Source of the DNA: Peteryoungia wuzhouensis
Lineage (GTDB): Bacteria; Pseudomonadota; Alphaproteobacteria; Rhizobiales; Rhizobiaceae
Assembly: GCF_003205195.1 (NCBI RefSeq)
Contig: NZ_QJRY01000005.1
Location: forward strand, 62,001 to 126,000
Direction: 5' to 3'
DNA: 64,000 nt
Position numbers and translations under genes: made by a program. Shown here piece after piece: positions 8,126-18,045 of this stretch (position 1 is the stretch's first letter; each line of letters opens with the position of its first letter). A model generated the notes under the pieces. The model did not search any database. It was not told the origin of the DNA and was given only the letters and a program-made list of their open reading frames with translations.

Positions 8126-9151
8126 TCACACGCTACGGCGCAGAACAACCCTCGGCGGTACCGCCGAATGCTGAGCCTCTTCACGCCCCTCGATACGGCT
8201 GAGAAGGAGTTCACACGCGCGCACACCGAGCTCCATTGGATCTTGGTTGACGCTGGACAGGCTGACGGCTGGCTGTCCAGCGAGCGAACAGTCGTCATAG
8301 CCGATGACGGCGAGGGAGCCAGGGACCTCCACGCCCGCCTCGTGGCAGGCTGCGAGCAGAGGGATTGCATCGAGATCGGACCACGCGAAGATTGCGCGCG
8401 GCCTGTCTTTTGAAGCAAGGAGGGCAGCCAGTTCCTTTGCCCTTGGTTCGCTCGGATGGGGATGGCGGATGATCCGTGTCTTGTCTTCCAAGCCGATCGC
8501 AGCCATGGCCGCCTTGTACCCCGCCTCGCGCTGCACCGCGACGACCGAACTGGGGCTGTCGGAGCGGTCGTAGCTCAACATGGCGATGTCGCTGTAACCC
8601 CGCGATGCCAGCGCTTCGACGGCCATCTGTGCCCCTGCGAAATCGTCCGAATTGACCGTGTCGTATAAGGTCGCCTGGGGTTCGTGATGGGCAATGGCGA
8701 CGATGGGGATCTGTTTCGCATAATGCGCCACCACGCTTCCCGAGATCTGCGGCCCGATCAGGACCAAGCCATCCATCCTGGTGTCGATCATCGACTCGAT
8801 CATCGATGTCTCAAGCTTGGAGGCCGCGCGGCCGACGCCGACCATAGCCTTGTAATTCGCCTCCGCCAGACCTGCGTCGATCCCTTCCAGCAGCACCGGG
8901 ACGAACGGGTTGGTCAGTTCCACGACAAGGATGCCAACGGTGTACGTCCGGCCACGCATGGCGCGCGCTGCTGTGGAGGGACGATACTTCAAAAGGTCGA
9001 TGGCGTTTTCGACCTTGGTCCGCAGTGCCTCTGACACACCGTAGGCATTGCGGAGAACCTTGGACACGGCGGCGACCGAAACGCCCGCATGCTCGGCGAC
9101 ATGGCGGATCGTCACGCGATCCGTCGGTGGGCCAAGCTTCTGTTTTTCCAT
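8126..9151 (-). CDS. LacI-family transcriptional regulator of the rhamnosidase/ABC operon
   Basis: A 341-residue LacI-type repressor. It has an N-terminal helix-turn-helix at about residues 13-33 (TIRHVAEHAGVSVAAVSKVL), a hinge helix, and a periplasmic-binding-protein-like sugar-sensing domain (YTVGILVVELTNPFVPVLLEGID; later VIGYDDCSLAGQPAVSLSSVNQ). It is divergent from the GH78 alpha-L-rhamnosidase and ABC importer, so it very likely senses a rhamnose-derived sugar. Ligand identity is inferred from context. Confidence 0.92.
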   Translation of the reverse strand: MEKQKLGPPTDRVTIRHVAEHAGVSVAAVSKVLRNAYGVSEALRTKVENAIDLLKYRPSTAARAMRGRTYTVGILVVELTNPFVPVLLEGIDAGLAEANYKAMVGVGRAASKLETSMIESMIDTRMDGLVLIGPQISGSVVAHYAKQIPIVAIAHHEPQATLYDTVNSDDFAGAQMAVEALASRGYSDIAMLSYDRSDSPSSVVAVQREAGYKAAMAAIGLEDKTRIIRHPHPSEPRAKELAALLASKDRPRAIFAWSDLDAIPLLAACHEAGVEVPGSLAVIGYDDCSLAGQPAVSLSSVNQDPMELGVRACELLLSRIEGREEAQHSAVPPRVVLRRSV

Positions 9152-9191
9152 AGGTAATCCTGTCTACGCATGATCCGTGCATTTACTATAT

Positions 9192-9207
9192 GCAAAAAGC
9201 GCTTGCG
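9192..9207. promoter_or_regulatory. Candidate LacI-type operator
   Basis: GCAAAAAGCGCTTGCG contains the 8-bp palindrome AAGCGCTT at 9197-9204, flanked by GCAA/TTGC halves that are one register off perfect symmetry. The AANCGNTT-like core is common in LacI-family operators. It lies about 40 bp upstream of the lacI-type start and about 95 bp before the rhamnosidase gene. Confidence 0.45.
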
Positions 9208-9300
9208 CGGCAAACGACTTTGTAGAATGATATACATAGAACGATACACACAATGACCGGTGCGGCCTGATGTGCATGCGTCGGCGGGAGTAGAGACACC

Positions 9301-11625
9301 ATGGACAGGCCCTCTCTGGCAGGCTCAATTATGTCATCCGGTCGTCAGCCATTTGCGCAGGCTGAGATGATTGCGCCCGAGATTGACAAGGGGCAGGGGA
9401 CGGCCGGCGCCTTTGTGCAGACATCCTGGCAGGTGGATAGCCTCCCTTCGACGGCAACTTTGAGAATTTCTGCGCTCGGCCTCTACCGCGCCTTTATCAA
9501 TGGCGAGCGCGTCGGTGATGATCTGCTGACGCCCGGCTGGACCTGCTATGACGACCGAATCGCCTATCAGGCCTACGAGGTCTCCGAGCTTCTTCATGTC
9601 GGCGAAAACAGGATCGAGATCTGGCTTGGCGATGGCTGGTATCGCAGCCAGCTTCTCTGGGCCTCCAACCCCATCTTCAATTGCTGGGGAGATCGCGTTG
9701 CGGCCATCGCCGAAATCGAGGCTGACGGCGCAGCACTGCTGGTCACCGATGCGAGCTGGAAGAGCGGTTTCTCCCCGGTGACGCGCAACGGTATCTATTT
9801 CGGCGAAGATTATGATGCCCGGATTATACCTCGCGCCGAAGCCGGCATAGACATACTCGAGTTTGACAAGGGCCTGCTCGTGCCGCACGAGGCGGATGCG
9901 GTGAAGGAACTCGCACCGCTCGCGCCGATCGAGCAGTGGCAGGATGCCGAAGGCAGACGCCTCTATGATTTCGGTCAGAATGCCGGTGCGTACATCCGGT
10001 TCCGCGTCAGCGGAAAGCCGGGCGCGTCTATCCGCGTCGAGCACTCCGAAATCCTCGGACCGGACAAGGCCTTCGACAACCGGAACTATCGCAGCGCCCG
10101 CGCCGAGCTGCGTTACATCCTGTCTGGCGAGGGCGAGGAAACCTATGCCCCGCTCTTCACCTTCATGGGCTTTCGTTATGCCCGGGTAACGCTTGAAGGA
10201 GACGTCAGCCTCCTATCCATTGAGATGGTGCCGATCAGCTCGGTACCGGTCGCTACCGGTGGAATCACCACAGGTGTTGCCGCGGTCAATCGGCTTGTTG
10301 AAAACACCATCTGGTCACAGCGTTCGAACTTCATCGAGATCCCGACGGACTGCCCGCAGCGCGATGAACGCCTCGGCTGGACGGGAGACGCACAAGTCTT
10401 CGCCGGAACGGCCTGCTGGCTCGCCGACAGCGAACGCTTCCTCATCAAGTATCTGCGTGACGTCATGCATGACCAGCGGGAGAATGGTGCGGTTCCGCAC
10501 TTCTCGCCCGACCCGACGCGGCTGCATCCGATCGACGAGCGCGGCGACTGGGCTGGATCGACCGGTTGGGGCGATGCAATCGTCATCATCCCCTGGCAGC
10601 TCTACATGCATTACGGCAACAGGGAAGTCCTGGCGGAGTGCTTCCCGGCCATGATCAAATGGCTCGACTATCTCTGGGGTATTTCCAACGGCCCGATCAT
10701 CCGCCCGCCGGCCGAGTGGGGCGATCACGGCTTCACCTTTGGTGACTGGCTCCAGCCCGTCGGCGATAACCGTAAGCCGCGACCGACCGTCGCTGACGAT
10801 TGTGCCGCCACGCTCTACCATTTCATCTCGACACAGTTGACCGCACGTATCGCCCGCATTCTCGGCCGCGATGACGAAGCACGCCGGCTCGACGAGCGGG
10901 TGCAGCAGATCCGCGCCGCCTTCCGCACGGAGTTCTTTGCGCCCTCCGGTCGGATCGCGCATAACGACCAGACATCCTGGGCGCTGGCCTTCCTCTACGA
11001 TCTGGTCCCGGATGACTACAAGGACGCAGGTAAGGTCTATTTCCGCCGCGTGGTCGAGGAGACCGATGGCGTGATCGGCACAGGCTTTATCGGTACGCCC
11101 GCACTGCTCCCGGCGCTCACGCGCCTCGGCATGCTCGATCTTGCTGAAAAGGTATTCCTGAACCGAAAGGTGCCGGGCTGGCTCTATCAGGTCGAGAGGG
11201 GCGCGACTTCCATCTGGGAGCGCTGGGACGCGATCGCCGAGGACGGCTCGATCTACGATCCGGACATGAACAGCTACAACCATTATGCCTATGGCGCCGT
11301 CTGCCAATGGCTGTTTGAAGACGTCGCGGGCTTGAAGCTGACGGCTGAGGGGGCAGGTTTTTCACATCTTGAGCTGGACCCGGCAATTTTGCCCGCGCTG
11401 TCGCCCGTCAAGGCTTGGCACGATGTGAAGCAGGGCAGGATCGAGGTGGAGTGGAGCCTGGAGGGAGACCAGGTGACCTATCGCGTCGTACTCCCACAAG
11501 GGGTCGCCGCATCGCTGAAGGCATCGAGCATTCGCAGCAACGTCTCGGTCAATGGACAGTCTGTTGAACGCCAGATGAATATCAGCCTCAAAGCGGGCGA
11601 GCACATCATCACGTTCAGCATCTGA
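9301..11625 (+). CDS. Alpha-L-rhamnosidase, glycoside hydrolase family 78
   Basis: A 774-residue GH78 enzyme that releases terminal L-rhamnose from glycosides. N-terminal beta domains (LYRAFINGERVGDDLLTPGW; LGDGWYRSQLLW) precede an (alpha/alpha)6 barrel. The barrel carries the family signature DCPQRDERLGWTGDAQ near residues 350-365, with the candidate acid Glu, and TSIWERWDAI near residue 636, with the candidate base Glu. MNSYNHYAYGAV and a C-terminal beta-sandwich follow. No signal peptide is seen, so it probably acts in the cytoplasm on imported oligosaccharides. GGGAG precedes the ATG. It heads an operon with the ABC importer. Confidence 0.92.
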   Translation: MDRPSLAGSIMSSGRQPFAQAEMIAPEIDKGQGTAGAFVQTSWQVDSLPSTATLRISALGLYRAFINGERVGDDLLTPGWTCYDDRIAYQAYEVSELLHVGENRIEIWLGDGWYRSQLLWASNPIFNCWGDRVAAIAEIEADGAALLVTDASWKSGFSPVTRNGIYFGEDYDARIIPRAEAGIDILEFDKGLLVPHEADAVKELAPLAPIEQWQDAEGRRLYDFGQNAGAYIRFRVSGKPGASIRVEHSEILGPDKAFDNRNYRSARAELRYILSGEGEETYAPLFTFMGFRYARVTLEGDVSLLSIEMVPISSVPVATGGITTGVAAVNRLVENTIWSQRSNFIEIPTDCPQRDERLGWTGDAQVFAGTACWLADSERFLIKYLRDVMHDQRENGAVPHFSPDPTRLHPIDERGDWAGSTGWGDAIVIIPWQLYMHYGNREVLAECFPAMIKWLDYLWGISNGPIIRPPAEWGDHGFTFGDWLQPVGDNRKPRPTVADDCAATLYHFISTQLTARIARILGRDDEARRLDERVQQIRAAFRTEFFAPSGRIAHNDQTSWALAFLYDLVPDDYKDAGKVYFRRVVEETDGVIGTGFIGTPALLPALTRLGMLDLAEKVFLNRKVPGWLYQVERGATSIWERWDAIAEDGSIYDPDMNSYNHYAYGAVCQWLFEDVAGLKLTAEGAGFSHLELDPAILPALSPVKAWHDVKQGRIEVEWSLEGDQVTYRVVLPQGVAASLKASSIRSNVSVNGQSVERQMNISLKAGEHIITFSI

Positions 11626-11689
11626 TATGGCCGCAGGCGCTGCCCGCGGTCAGTAAATGATCAAGTGGTCAATAGAGGAGGAAACGACC

Positions 11690-12964
11690 ATGAGAATGAC
11701 TGCAAGAACAATACTGGCCGCATCGCTAGCCAGTCTTCTGGCGAGTGCCGCCCATGCCGACGTCACGCTCAGCATCCTGGCTGACACCAATCCAGAAACC
11801 GTGGTTTTCCTGGATGTCTTGACCAAGGCTTACAGTGAGAAGCGGCCTGACATCAGTTTCGACATTGAGAACCGCGCAGGAGGCGCCGAGGGAGACAATA
11901 TCGTTAAGACGCGACTTGCGACGGGCGAGATGGCTGACATTTTTCAATACAACGCGGGATCACTCTTTCAGGCGCTGAAGCCGGAGAACACGCTGGCCGA
12001 TCTCTCAGGTCTTTCGAACGCAGGAAATATCTCCGAGAACTTCAAGCCGGTGGTCAGCGCGGCGGATGGCAGCGTGCGCGGTGTACCCTTCGGTCCTGCC
12101 ATGGGCGGTGGCATCTTCTACAACAGGAAGATCTACGCAGAACTCGGGCTGGAAGTGCCAAAGACCTGGGCCGATTTCATCGCCAACAGCGAGAAGGTCA
12201 AGGCGGCCGGTAAAGTCGGCATCGCTCAGACCTATGGCGACACTTGGACGTCCCAGCTCTTCGTGCTGGCCGACTACTACAACGTCAATGCGGCAGCCCC
12301 GAGTTTCGCCAAGGACTTCACCGAGAACAAGGCGAAATTTGCGACGACACCTGCGGCGGCCAAGGGTTTCGAACGCCTTGAGCAGGCAGGCAAGGCCGGC
12401 TTGTTCAATGCCGATTTCGGGGCTGCCAAGTTCGATGACGGCATGCGTATGGTGGCAACGGGGGAGGCGGCTCATTATCCGATGCTGACCTTCGGGATCG
12501 GCAATGTCGCCCAAAACTATCCGGACAATCTGGGTGATCTTGGCTTCTTCGCCCAGCCTGGCGATGATGCTGCGAAGAACGGCCTGACCGTCTGGATGCC
12601 GTCTGCGCTTTACAGTCCCTCCAGCGCCGAGCATGGTGAAGAGGCCAAGAAATTCCTCGATTGGGTTGCCTCCAAGGAAGCCTGCGAACTGATGGCGAAG
12701 GCCGTTCCCTCGGGTCCGTATCTGATCAAGGACTGCCAGCTTCCGGCAGATGTTCCACAGGCGGTCAAGGATATGCTGCCCTATTTCGAAGCCGAAGGCG
12801 GCACTTCGCCTGCGCTCGAATTCCTCTCGCCGGTCAAGGGCCCGGCTCTGGAACAGATTACCGTGGAAGTCGGATCCGGTATACGTCCTGCGTCGGAGGC
12901 GGCCGCGCTTTATGACCAGGATGTCGAAAAGCAGGCCAAGCAACTCGGCCTGCCCAACTGGTAA
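11690..12964 (+). CDS. ABC transporter sugar-binding protein (CUT1, extracellular solute-binding family 1)
   Basis: A 424-residue periplasmic binding protein. A Sec signal peptide (MRMTARTILAASLASLLA, cleavage after SAAHA) leads into mature DVTLSILADTNPETV. The middle, PFGPAMGGGIFYNRKIYAELGLEVPKTW when read piecewise, is typical of maltose/oligosaccharide-binding relatives. The ATG at 11690 follows AGGAGGAAA; an upstream in-frame ATG at 11657 would mask the signal peptide. It is encoded between the rhamnosidase and two permease genes, so the ligand is probably a rhamnose-containing oligosaccharide or glycoside. That ligand is an inference from context. Confidence 0.88.
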   Translation: MRMTARTILAASLASLLASAAHADVTLSILADTNPETVVFLDVLTKAYSEKRPDISFDIENRAGGAEGDNIVKTRLATGEMADIFQYNAGSLFQALKPENTLADLSGLSNAGNISENFKPVVSAADGSVRGVPFGPAMGGGIFYNRKIYAELGLEVPKTWADFIANSEKVKAAGKVGIAQTYGDTWTSQLFVLADYYNVNAAAPSFAKDFTENKAKFATTPAAAKGFERLEQAGKAGLFNADFGAAKFDDGMRMVATGEAAHYPMLTFGIGNVAQNYPDNLGDLGFFAQPGDDAAKNGLTVWMPSALYSPSSAEHGEEAKKFLDWVASKEACELMAKAVPSGPYLIKDCQLPADVPQAVKDMLPYFEAEGGTSPALEFLSPVKGPALEQITVEVGSGIRPASEAAALYDQDVEKQAKQLGLPNW

Positions 12965-12979
12965 CCTGTCGCCAGTCGA

Positions 12980-13011
12980 ACCCCGTCCGGTCTCCCAGGT
13001 CCGGGCGGGGT
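12980..13011 (+). terminator. Intra-operon hairpin after the binding-protein gene
   Basis: ACCCCGTCCGG (12980-12990) pairs with CCGGGCGGGGT (13001-13011) around a 10-base loop, with one G-U pair and no T tract. Such hairpins behind binding-protein genes usually protect the 5' message or partly terminate, giving more binding protein than permease. Confidence 0.6.
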
Positions 13012-13029
13012 CTGTATCGGAGAAAAGAT

Positions 13030-13893
13030 ATGGTTACGCAGAAATCGCCTTATCCCTACTGGTTTGTGCTGCCGGCAGCGATCGTCTTCACGGTGCTGTT
13101 TCTGGTGCCTACGTTCGCGTCCTTCTGGTTCAGTCTGACGCGGTGGGACCTGTTCTCGGCTGAGTTCATCGGTCTCGACAATTACCGTCAGTTTCTGCGC
13201 GAGCCTTTTCTGATCCAGGGTACCGTCAACACGCTGATCTATGCGGTCGCAACGTCAGCCGCCAAATCCGTCCTTGGCTTGTTGCTCGCCGTGCTTTTGA
13301 CATCGGGAATATGGGCTCAGGGGTTTCTGAGAACCGTCGTCTTCTTTCCCGTCCTCGTGTCGACCATCGGCATCGGGATAACCTTCGCGGTGCTCATGCA
13401 TCCGACGAATGGCATGGTCAATGTGGCGTTGAATGCTCTCGGGCTTCCAGGTCCCGGCTGGCTAACCGATCCTTCGCTGGCGCTCTATTCGGTCATCCTT
13501 GTCGATCTCTGGAAAGGGGTCGGTCTTGCGACGCTGATCTATATTGCCGGTCTCGCAACGATCAGCCAGGACTACTACGAGGCTGCACGGATCGACGGCG
13601 CTACCCGCACACAGATGTTCTTTCGCGTCACGGTGCCCCTGGTGCGCCCGGCAACGGTCACCGTGGTGACGCTGTCTCTCATCGGCGGCCTTCGCAGCTT
13701 CGATCTGATCTGGGCCATGACACGGGGCGGCCCGGGCTTCTCGTCGGATGTGCTGGCAAGCGTCATATACAAGCAATACCAGGCCGGCTTCTATGGTCTC
13801 TCAACGGCGGGTAACGTCATCCTCTTCCTGTTGATTGCGCTGATCATCCTGCCGCTCACAGCGTGGTTCAATCGTCGGGAGGTGGATCTATGA
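13030..13893 (+). CDS. ABC sugar transporter permease 1 (MalF/UgpA type)
   Basis: A 287-residue inner-membrane permease with about six hydrophobic segments. The first follows the N-terminal PYWFVLPAAIVFTVLFLVP. The coupling-helix EAA loop reads YYEAARIDGATRTQMFFRVTVPLV near residue 190. This is the first of two CUT1 permeases and overlaps the start of the second by four bases (ATGA), showing translational coupling. Substrate specificity is inferred from the rhamnosidase upstream. Confidence 0.9.
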   Translation: MVTQKSPYPYWFVLPAAIVFTVLFLVPTFASFWFSLTRWDLFSAEFIGLDNYRQFLREPFLIQGTVNTLIYAVATSAAKSVLGLLLAVLLTSGIWAQGFLRTVVFFPVLVSTIGIGITFAVLMHPTNGMVNVALNALGLPGPGWLTDPSLALYSVILVDLWKGVGLATLIYIAGLATISQDYYEAARIDGATRTQMFFRVTVPLVRPATVTVVTLSLIGGLRSFDLIWAMTRGGPGFSSDVLASVIYKQYQAGFYGLSTAGNVILFLLIALIILPLTAWFNRREVDL

Positions 13894-14714
13894 CCCGTCG
13901 TCAGCTCTCCACGGGGATCGTATCGCTCGCCCTTGCGTCCATCATCTTCATCCTGCCCTTCGTCTTCATTTTCCTGACGGCAGCAAAAAACCGTCAGGAC
14001 GCCTCGCGGCTGACATTCACCTGGCCTGTTGAATGGCAATTGTGGGAGAATTTCCTGCAGGTGTTGGAGACCCGCAACTATCTGCTGCTGCTCGCTTACT
14101 TCAATTCGACCGTCATCACGGTCTTTGCGGTGACACTGCTCGTGCTCTTCGGCGCCATGGTCGGCTATGTCCTGCAGCGCCGTCCGTCGCGCTGGAACAA
14201 GGTGATCTACGGCTTTGTGCTGGCCGGTCTGATGATCCCGCCGGCAGTGGTGCCGACAATTTGGGTGCTGCAGTCCATCGGTCTCTTCAAGACGATCACC
14301 GGCATGATCTTCATTCAGGTTGCCTATGGGCTGGCCTTCTCGGTTCTCCTGTTTCGAAGCTTCATCGCGGCGATCCCGCGTGATCTCGATGAGGCGGCGC
14401 TGATCGACGGGGCAACGCCCTTGCAGATCTTCTTCCGGGTGATCCTGCCGCTCTTGAAGCCGGTGACCGTGACCGTCATCGTCGTTCAGTCGATCACGAT
14501 CTTCAACGACTTCACCAATCCGCTCTACTACCTGCCGGGCCGCGAAAACGTGACGGTGCAGCTCACCCTCTATAACTTCCAGGGCCAGTTCCAGACGCAG
14601 TTCAATCTGCTCTTCATGAACATTCTGCTGGTCACCATCCCACCGCTTATCGTCTACATCTTCTTCAACCGACAGATCGTGGCCGGCATGACCGCCGGTG
14701 CCGTCAAAGGATAG
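13890..14714 (+). CDS. ABC sugar transporter permease 2 (MalG/UgpE type)
   Basis: A 274-residue permease with six predicted membrane segments and an EAA loop [20 protein letters not shown] near residue 170. It pairs with the preceding permease to form the transmembrane channel. The ATG at 13890 overlaps the stop of permease 1 and has GGGAGG just upstream. The next gene, the ATPase, starts four bases after its stop. Confidence 0.9.
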   Translation: MTRRQLSTGIVSLALASIIFILPFVFIFLTAAKNRQDASRLTFTWPVEWQLWENFLQVLETRNYLLLLAYFNSTVITVFAVTLLVLFGAMVGYVLQRRPSRWNKVIYGFVLAGLMIPPAVVPTIWVLQSIGLFKTITGMIFIQVAYGLAFSVLLFRSFIAAIPRDLDEAALIDGATPLQIFFRVILPLLKPVTVTVIVVQSITIFNDFTNPLYYLPGRENVTVQLTLYNFQGQFQTQFNLLFMNILLVTIPPLIVYIFFNRQIVAGMTAGAVKG

Positions 14715-14718
14715 TCGC

Positions 14719-15699
14719 ATGACCAGTGTCGTTCTCAAGGACATCCGCAAGAGCTTCGGCAGCTTCGAGGTCATCAAGGGCATCGATCTGACGGTGGAGA
14801 CGGGCGAGTTCTGCGTCTTCGTCGGCCCTTCCGGCTGCGGCAAGTCCACCCTGCTCCGGATGATTTCGGGGCTGGAAACGTCGAGTTCGGGCCAGATCGT
14901 GATCGACGGCGAGGACGTGACCCATGCCGAGCCGTCAAAACGTGGCGTCGCCATGGTCTTCCAGTCCTATGCGCTTTATCCGCATCTGACGGTGCGGGAG
15001 AATATCGGCTTCGGCCTGTCGCTCGCAGGTCGTCCGAAGAGCGAGATCGCCGAGAAGGTCGAAAAGACTGCGGAAAGCCTGCAGCTCACCCATCTCCTCG
15101 ACCGCAAGCCGAAGGCTCTGTCAGGCGGGCAGCGCCAGCGCGTCGCGATCGGGCGTGCGATCATCCGCAATCCCAAGGTTTTCCTCTTCGACGAACCACT
15201 TTCCAACTTGGACGCGGCCCTGCGTTCGCAAATGCGCATGGAACTGACCGACCTTCACGCCAAACTTGGCGCGACCATGATCTACGTCACCCACGACCAG
15301 GTCGAGGCGATGACCATGGCCGACAAGATCGTCGTCCTGAATGCTGGACGCATCGAACAGGTCGGCCCGCCGATGGACCTCTACAACAACCCTGTCAGCC
15401 CCTTCGTCGCTGGCTTTATCGGATCGCCGAAAATGAACCTCTACGATGGCGAGGTCGCCGCCGCAGAAGGTTGCACCACCTACGGCATTCGCCCCGAGCA
15501 TCTTGCGTTGTCAAAGAGCGAGGGCAAATGGCAGGGCCAGGTCCGCCATATCGAGCGGCTGGGCGCAGACACTGTCGTCTACCTCGATCACCCCACGCTG
15601 AAGCAGATCGTCGCCCGCGTGCCGGGTGATTTCGAGATCGTGTCGGGAGGGGTTGTTCACGCGTCGCCGATGAGCGGCAAGGAACACCGTTTCTTTTAG
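14719..15699 (+). CDS. ABC sugar transporter ATP-binding protein (MalK/UgpC type)
   Basis: A 326-residue ATPase energising the importer. Walker [10 protein letters not shown] lies near residue 38, the Q-loop in [13 protein letters not shown], the signature [13 protein letters not shown] near residue 135, Walker [13 protein letters not shown], and the switch His in [10 protein letters not shown]. The C-terminal TOBE/MalK regulatory region (GIRPEHLAL) is present but somewhat short compared with the usual 350-370 residues. It is the last gene of the LacI-controlled operon. Confidence 0.92.
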   Translation: MTSVVLKDIRKSFGSFEVIKGIDLTVETGEFCVFVGPSGCGKSTLLRMISGLETSSSGQIVIDGEDVTHAEPSKRGVAMVFQSYALYPHLTVRENIGFGLSLAGRPKSEIAEKVEKTAESLQLTHLLDRKPKALSGGQRQRVAIGRAIIRNPKVFLFDEPLSNLDAALRSQMRMELTDLHAKLGATMIYVTHDQVEAMTMADKIVVLNAGRIEQVGPPMDLYNNPVSPFVAGFIGSPKMNLYDGEVAAAEGCTTYGIRPEHLALSKSEGKWQGQVRHIERLGADTVVYLDHPTLKQIVARVPGDFEIVSGGVVHASPMSGKEHRFF

Positions 15700-15712
15700 T
15701 TCTGAAGACCCA

Positions 15713-15736
15713 AGTTGGCCGCTATAATCGCCAACT
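15713..15736 (+). terminator. Hairpin just after the ABC operon
   Basis: AGTTGGC (15713-15719) and GCCAACT (15730-15736) form a perfect 7-bp stem around a 10-base loop, 13 bases after the ATPase stop. There is no T tract, so it may be a transcript-end stabiliser rather than a strong intrinsic terminator. Confidence 0.4.
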
Positions 15737-15824
15737 GATCCCATGGCCTTGCCCTCGAAAGTGATCCTTATTGAACTATGGCTTGTTAGCCGATGATGGC
15801 GGCCTGAAGGGCGATCACATCGCC

Positions 15825-15905
15825 GCCTGCAGGAACCGGAGACGGATAATGCCTGGTTGCGGCGTATCGTTTCGGATCTCGCTTTGGACACGATGCTCCT
15901 GGTCC
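15825..15905 (+). pseudogene. Fragment of an IS3-family OrfA (coiled-coil end)
   Basis: The frame reads EPETDNAWLRRIVSDLALDT and MLL. This closely resembles the E-EN-RL-RIVADLALD--ML end of IS3/IS407 OrfA proteins, a leucine-zipper region. No OrfB, terminal inverted repeats or target duplication were found. The resemblance is short, so the call is tentative. Confidence 0.4.
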
Positions 15906-16155
15906 GCAGACGCCACGGGATACGTTTGAGCGTCAAGGCGATAGGCTGGTGGGTGACAAAGCAGACAAAAGCGTCACAAGCGCCCTCTAAGAGCGGCGAA
16001 GGATCAAAGCCCACCAGCACAGGCGTGTAGTCGAGCGGGAGGCCATTGATTTGCAAAGGGGCGTAAATGAACGCTTTTGCGCTGCCCCCGAAGCCACTCC
16101 TCTTCCCGATGATGTCACTCGCCTTTTCGATCTGCTTCTCGGGAAGAGAAAGGAT
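15900..16155 (-). pseudogene. Fragment of an NMT1/THI5-like ABC substrate-binding protein
   Basis: About 80 residues of a decayed binding protein are readable. They include KQIEKASDIIGKRSGFGG, then INGLPLDYTPVLVGFDPSPL and LEGACDAFVCFVTHQPIAL. The DP(S/T)PL-G-VDA--FVT-QPI pattern is characteristic of THI5-type riboflavin or pyrimidine binding proteins. Both ends are missing; the 3' side is cut next to the IS3-like fragment. Confidence 0.55.
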
Positions 16156-16659
16156 GCCGGAGCGGCTTTCAAGATCGGTACCCTGCGACGCGGCGTCTAC
16201 GATAGTCAGAAGTCGATCAACGCCTAAGTCCGACTGCGCATCAGCTACAAGGGGTGGGGTTGCCGCGATGCTAGGCCCGCCGGACGCCGGATATCGGGAT
16301 CAAGACCGGCCTCCTTGTGGTGACCTTCTAAGCCCCGTGTCTGACCGCGCTTTCATGGATTATGTCATGAGGACCTGAGTATGTCCGAGTGAGGCAAGGC
16401 CGGGGTTATCGGCCAACATCGATCCACGCAGCCCAAGATCGCCCTGACCGCAGATGATGAAGCGGCTGCCCGTCACGGCTTTCGCTCCTCCATCTGATGC
16501 TGTGGTCGCATCGCAACACCCCGCTAACGCCCCGAATACGGTAAACCTAAGACCGCTGAGGGAACTCAAGACTGGGCAAAACCGTGGCGGACCAAGCGCT
16601 CGTGAGTGTGCACCAGTCCAAAGGTCCAGAACATGAACTGGTCGCACTTGTAAAAGCGG

Positions 16660-18045
16660 TCAACCATGAGAATAGGTCAGCGGGATTCGACTTCGCCACG
16701 CTTCAGCATATTCAATGAGATATGGAATAGATTGCTCAATTCGACGCATTGAATGTTCAGGCCGCATCCCTGCGAGAATCGCAGCACCAAGAGCGGTGCC
16801 GGTTTGGGATGCGGAGGCCAGGACGGTCCGCTTGGTCAGGCTGCGGATACCGGCGAGGAAGATCTGGTTCGTTGCGAATGGGCCTTCGACGATGATCTCT
16901 CCCTTGGAATCGATCATCTCTAGGCAGGTCGCGGTCATCAAGGCTTGGTAGAGGCTGGCTGCAGCGCGACACCCCGCGGCGTCGTCCGGCTCCGCGATCC
17001 ATTTTCCCTGAGCCATCGGGAAGGGACCAGACCCTTTCACTGCGCTGGGCAAAAGCATCTTCTGGTACGCTATGACCGCGTCCAGCGCGGCCCATTCGGC
17101 CTCCGGGCTTGTCGGAGGGAGATGGCTGGTGGTCAGCTCCCACTCGCGGCCGCCCATATAGCGGGCAGAAGGCACAGGCGTGCCGAAGGCATCGACATTG
17201 ACGAGCGTGTCGCGGGCTGGATCGAGTTTGGAGGGTTGTCCGCCTGGCGCAAAACAGATGACCCAGGTGCCGGTCGACACGACGGTGCAAGGCTCTTTGC
17301 GATCGACGAGATGGGGTAGAAGCGAGGCATTGGAATCGTGGATGCCACAATAGACCGGGACAGGTTTCGACAATCCGATCTGGCGGGCGACATCCGCGCG
17401 AATCTCGCCGAGGACGTCGAAGGCTGAGCGGACCAGCGCCATTTTTTCCGAGAGGCCCAGCTTTTCGACCAGAGGTGAAAATCCGTCGGAGAAAGGCAGC
17501 CAGAGATCGGTATGGCAACCGAGCGATGTCTTTTCGTTTGCCGCGACCCCCGTGAGGCGCAGGGCCCAGTATTGCGGATAGGTGATGATTGTCCTGACTC
17601 GAGAGAAGCCTGCGGGGAAGCAGGTACGCTGATAGTGCAATTGGGCGCCGAGATTGAGCCCGCCGGTAAGCCTTGGCGAGAAAGTGTCAGAAAAGTCGGG
17701 GTGCAAAGCATCGTAGGTGCTGATCACCTCTGCCGGATACAGATGCTCATAGTCCAGCACCGGCATGGCCAGCGCTCCCGTCTCGTCGAGGAGGGCAGCA
17801 CTTGCCCCGTGGGTCGTGATCGACAAGGCGTCGAAGCCCGGCTGTCGCGCATAATCCGACAGCGACTGCAGGATGAACGACCAGAGCCGGTCGGTGTCGA
17901 AATGTGGATAGGGTGAGCCGGAGACAACTGCGTTTGCGGTCTTGCGAACGGCGATTTCGGTACCAGTTGCGGTGTCGACAACGACCACCTTGGCATTCGT
18001 CTTGCCGATGTCGATCACGGCGATGCGTTCGAAGGACTGGCTCAT
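16660..18045 (-). CDS. rhaK: Rhamnulokinase/rhamnose kinase RhaK (FGGY family)
   Basis: A 461-residue sugar kinase. The N-terminal phosphate-1 motif [17 protein letters not shown] is followed by [32 protein letters not shown] and the adenosine-site [13 protein letters not shown]. The ATG at 18045 overlaps the rhaU stop (ATGA), so a longer upstream extension is rejected. In R. leguminosarum RhaK acts in catabolism and is also needed for transport by the RhaSTPQ system. It is the last gene of the rhaRSTPQUK transcript. Confidence 0.92.
   Translation of the reverse strand: MSQSFERIAVIDIGKTNAKVVVVDTATGTEIAVRKTANAVVSGSPYPHFDTDRLWSFILQSLSDYARQPGFDALSITTHGASAALLDETGALAMPVLDYEHLYPAEVISTYDALHPDFSDTFSPRLTGGLNLGAQLHYQRTCFPAGFSRVRTIITYPQYWALRLTGVAANEKTSLGCHTDLWLPFSDGFSPLVEKLGLSEKMALVRSAFDVLGEIRADVARQIGLSKPVPVYCGIHDSNASLLPHLVDRKEPCTVVSTGTWVICFAPGGQPSKLDPARDTLVNVDAFGTPVPSARYMGGREWELTTSHLPPTSPEAEWAALDAVIAYQKMLLPSAVKGSGPFPMAQGKWIAEPDDAAGCRAAASLYQALMTATCLEMIDSKGEIIVEGPFATNQIFLAGIRSLTKRTVLASASQTGTALGAAILAGMRPEHSMRRIEQSIPYLIEYAEAWRSRIPLTYSHG

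Larger units (their letters stand above)
15700..16659. other. Gap of about 960 bp holding relics only
   Basis: No intact gene is supported. Recognisable debris is an IS3-type orfA fragment (15825-15905, plus) directly abutting a THI5-like binding-protein fragment (15900-16155, minus). The stretch 16360-16650 has an open minus-strand frame ending in a glycine-rich segment (FIICGQGDLGLRGSML) that could not be assigned. Confidence 0.5.
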
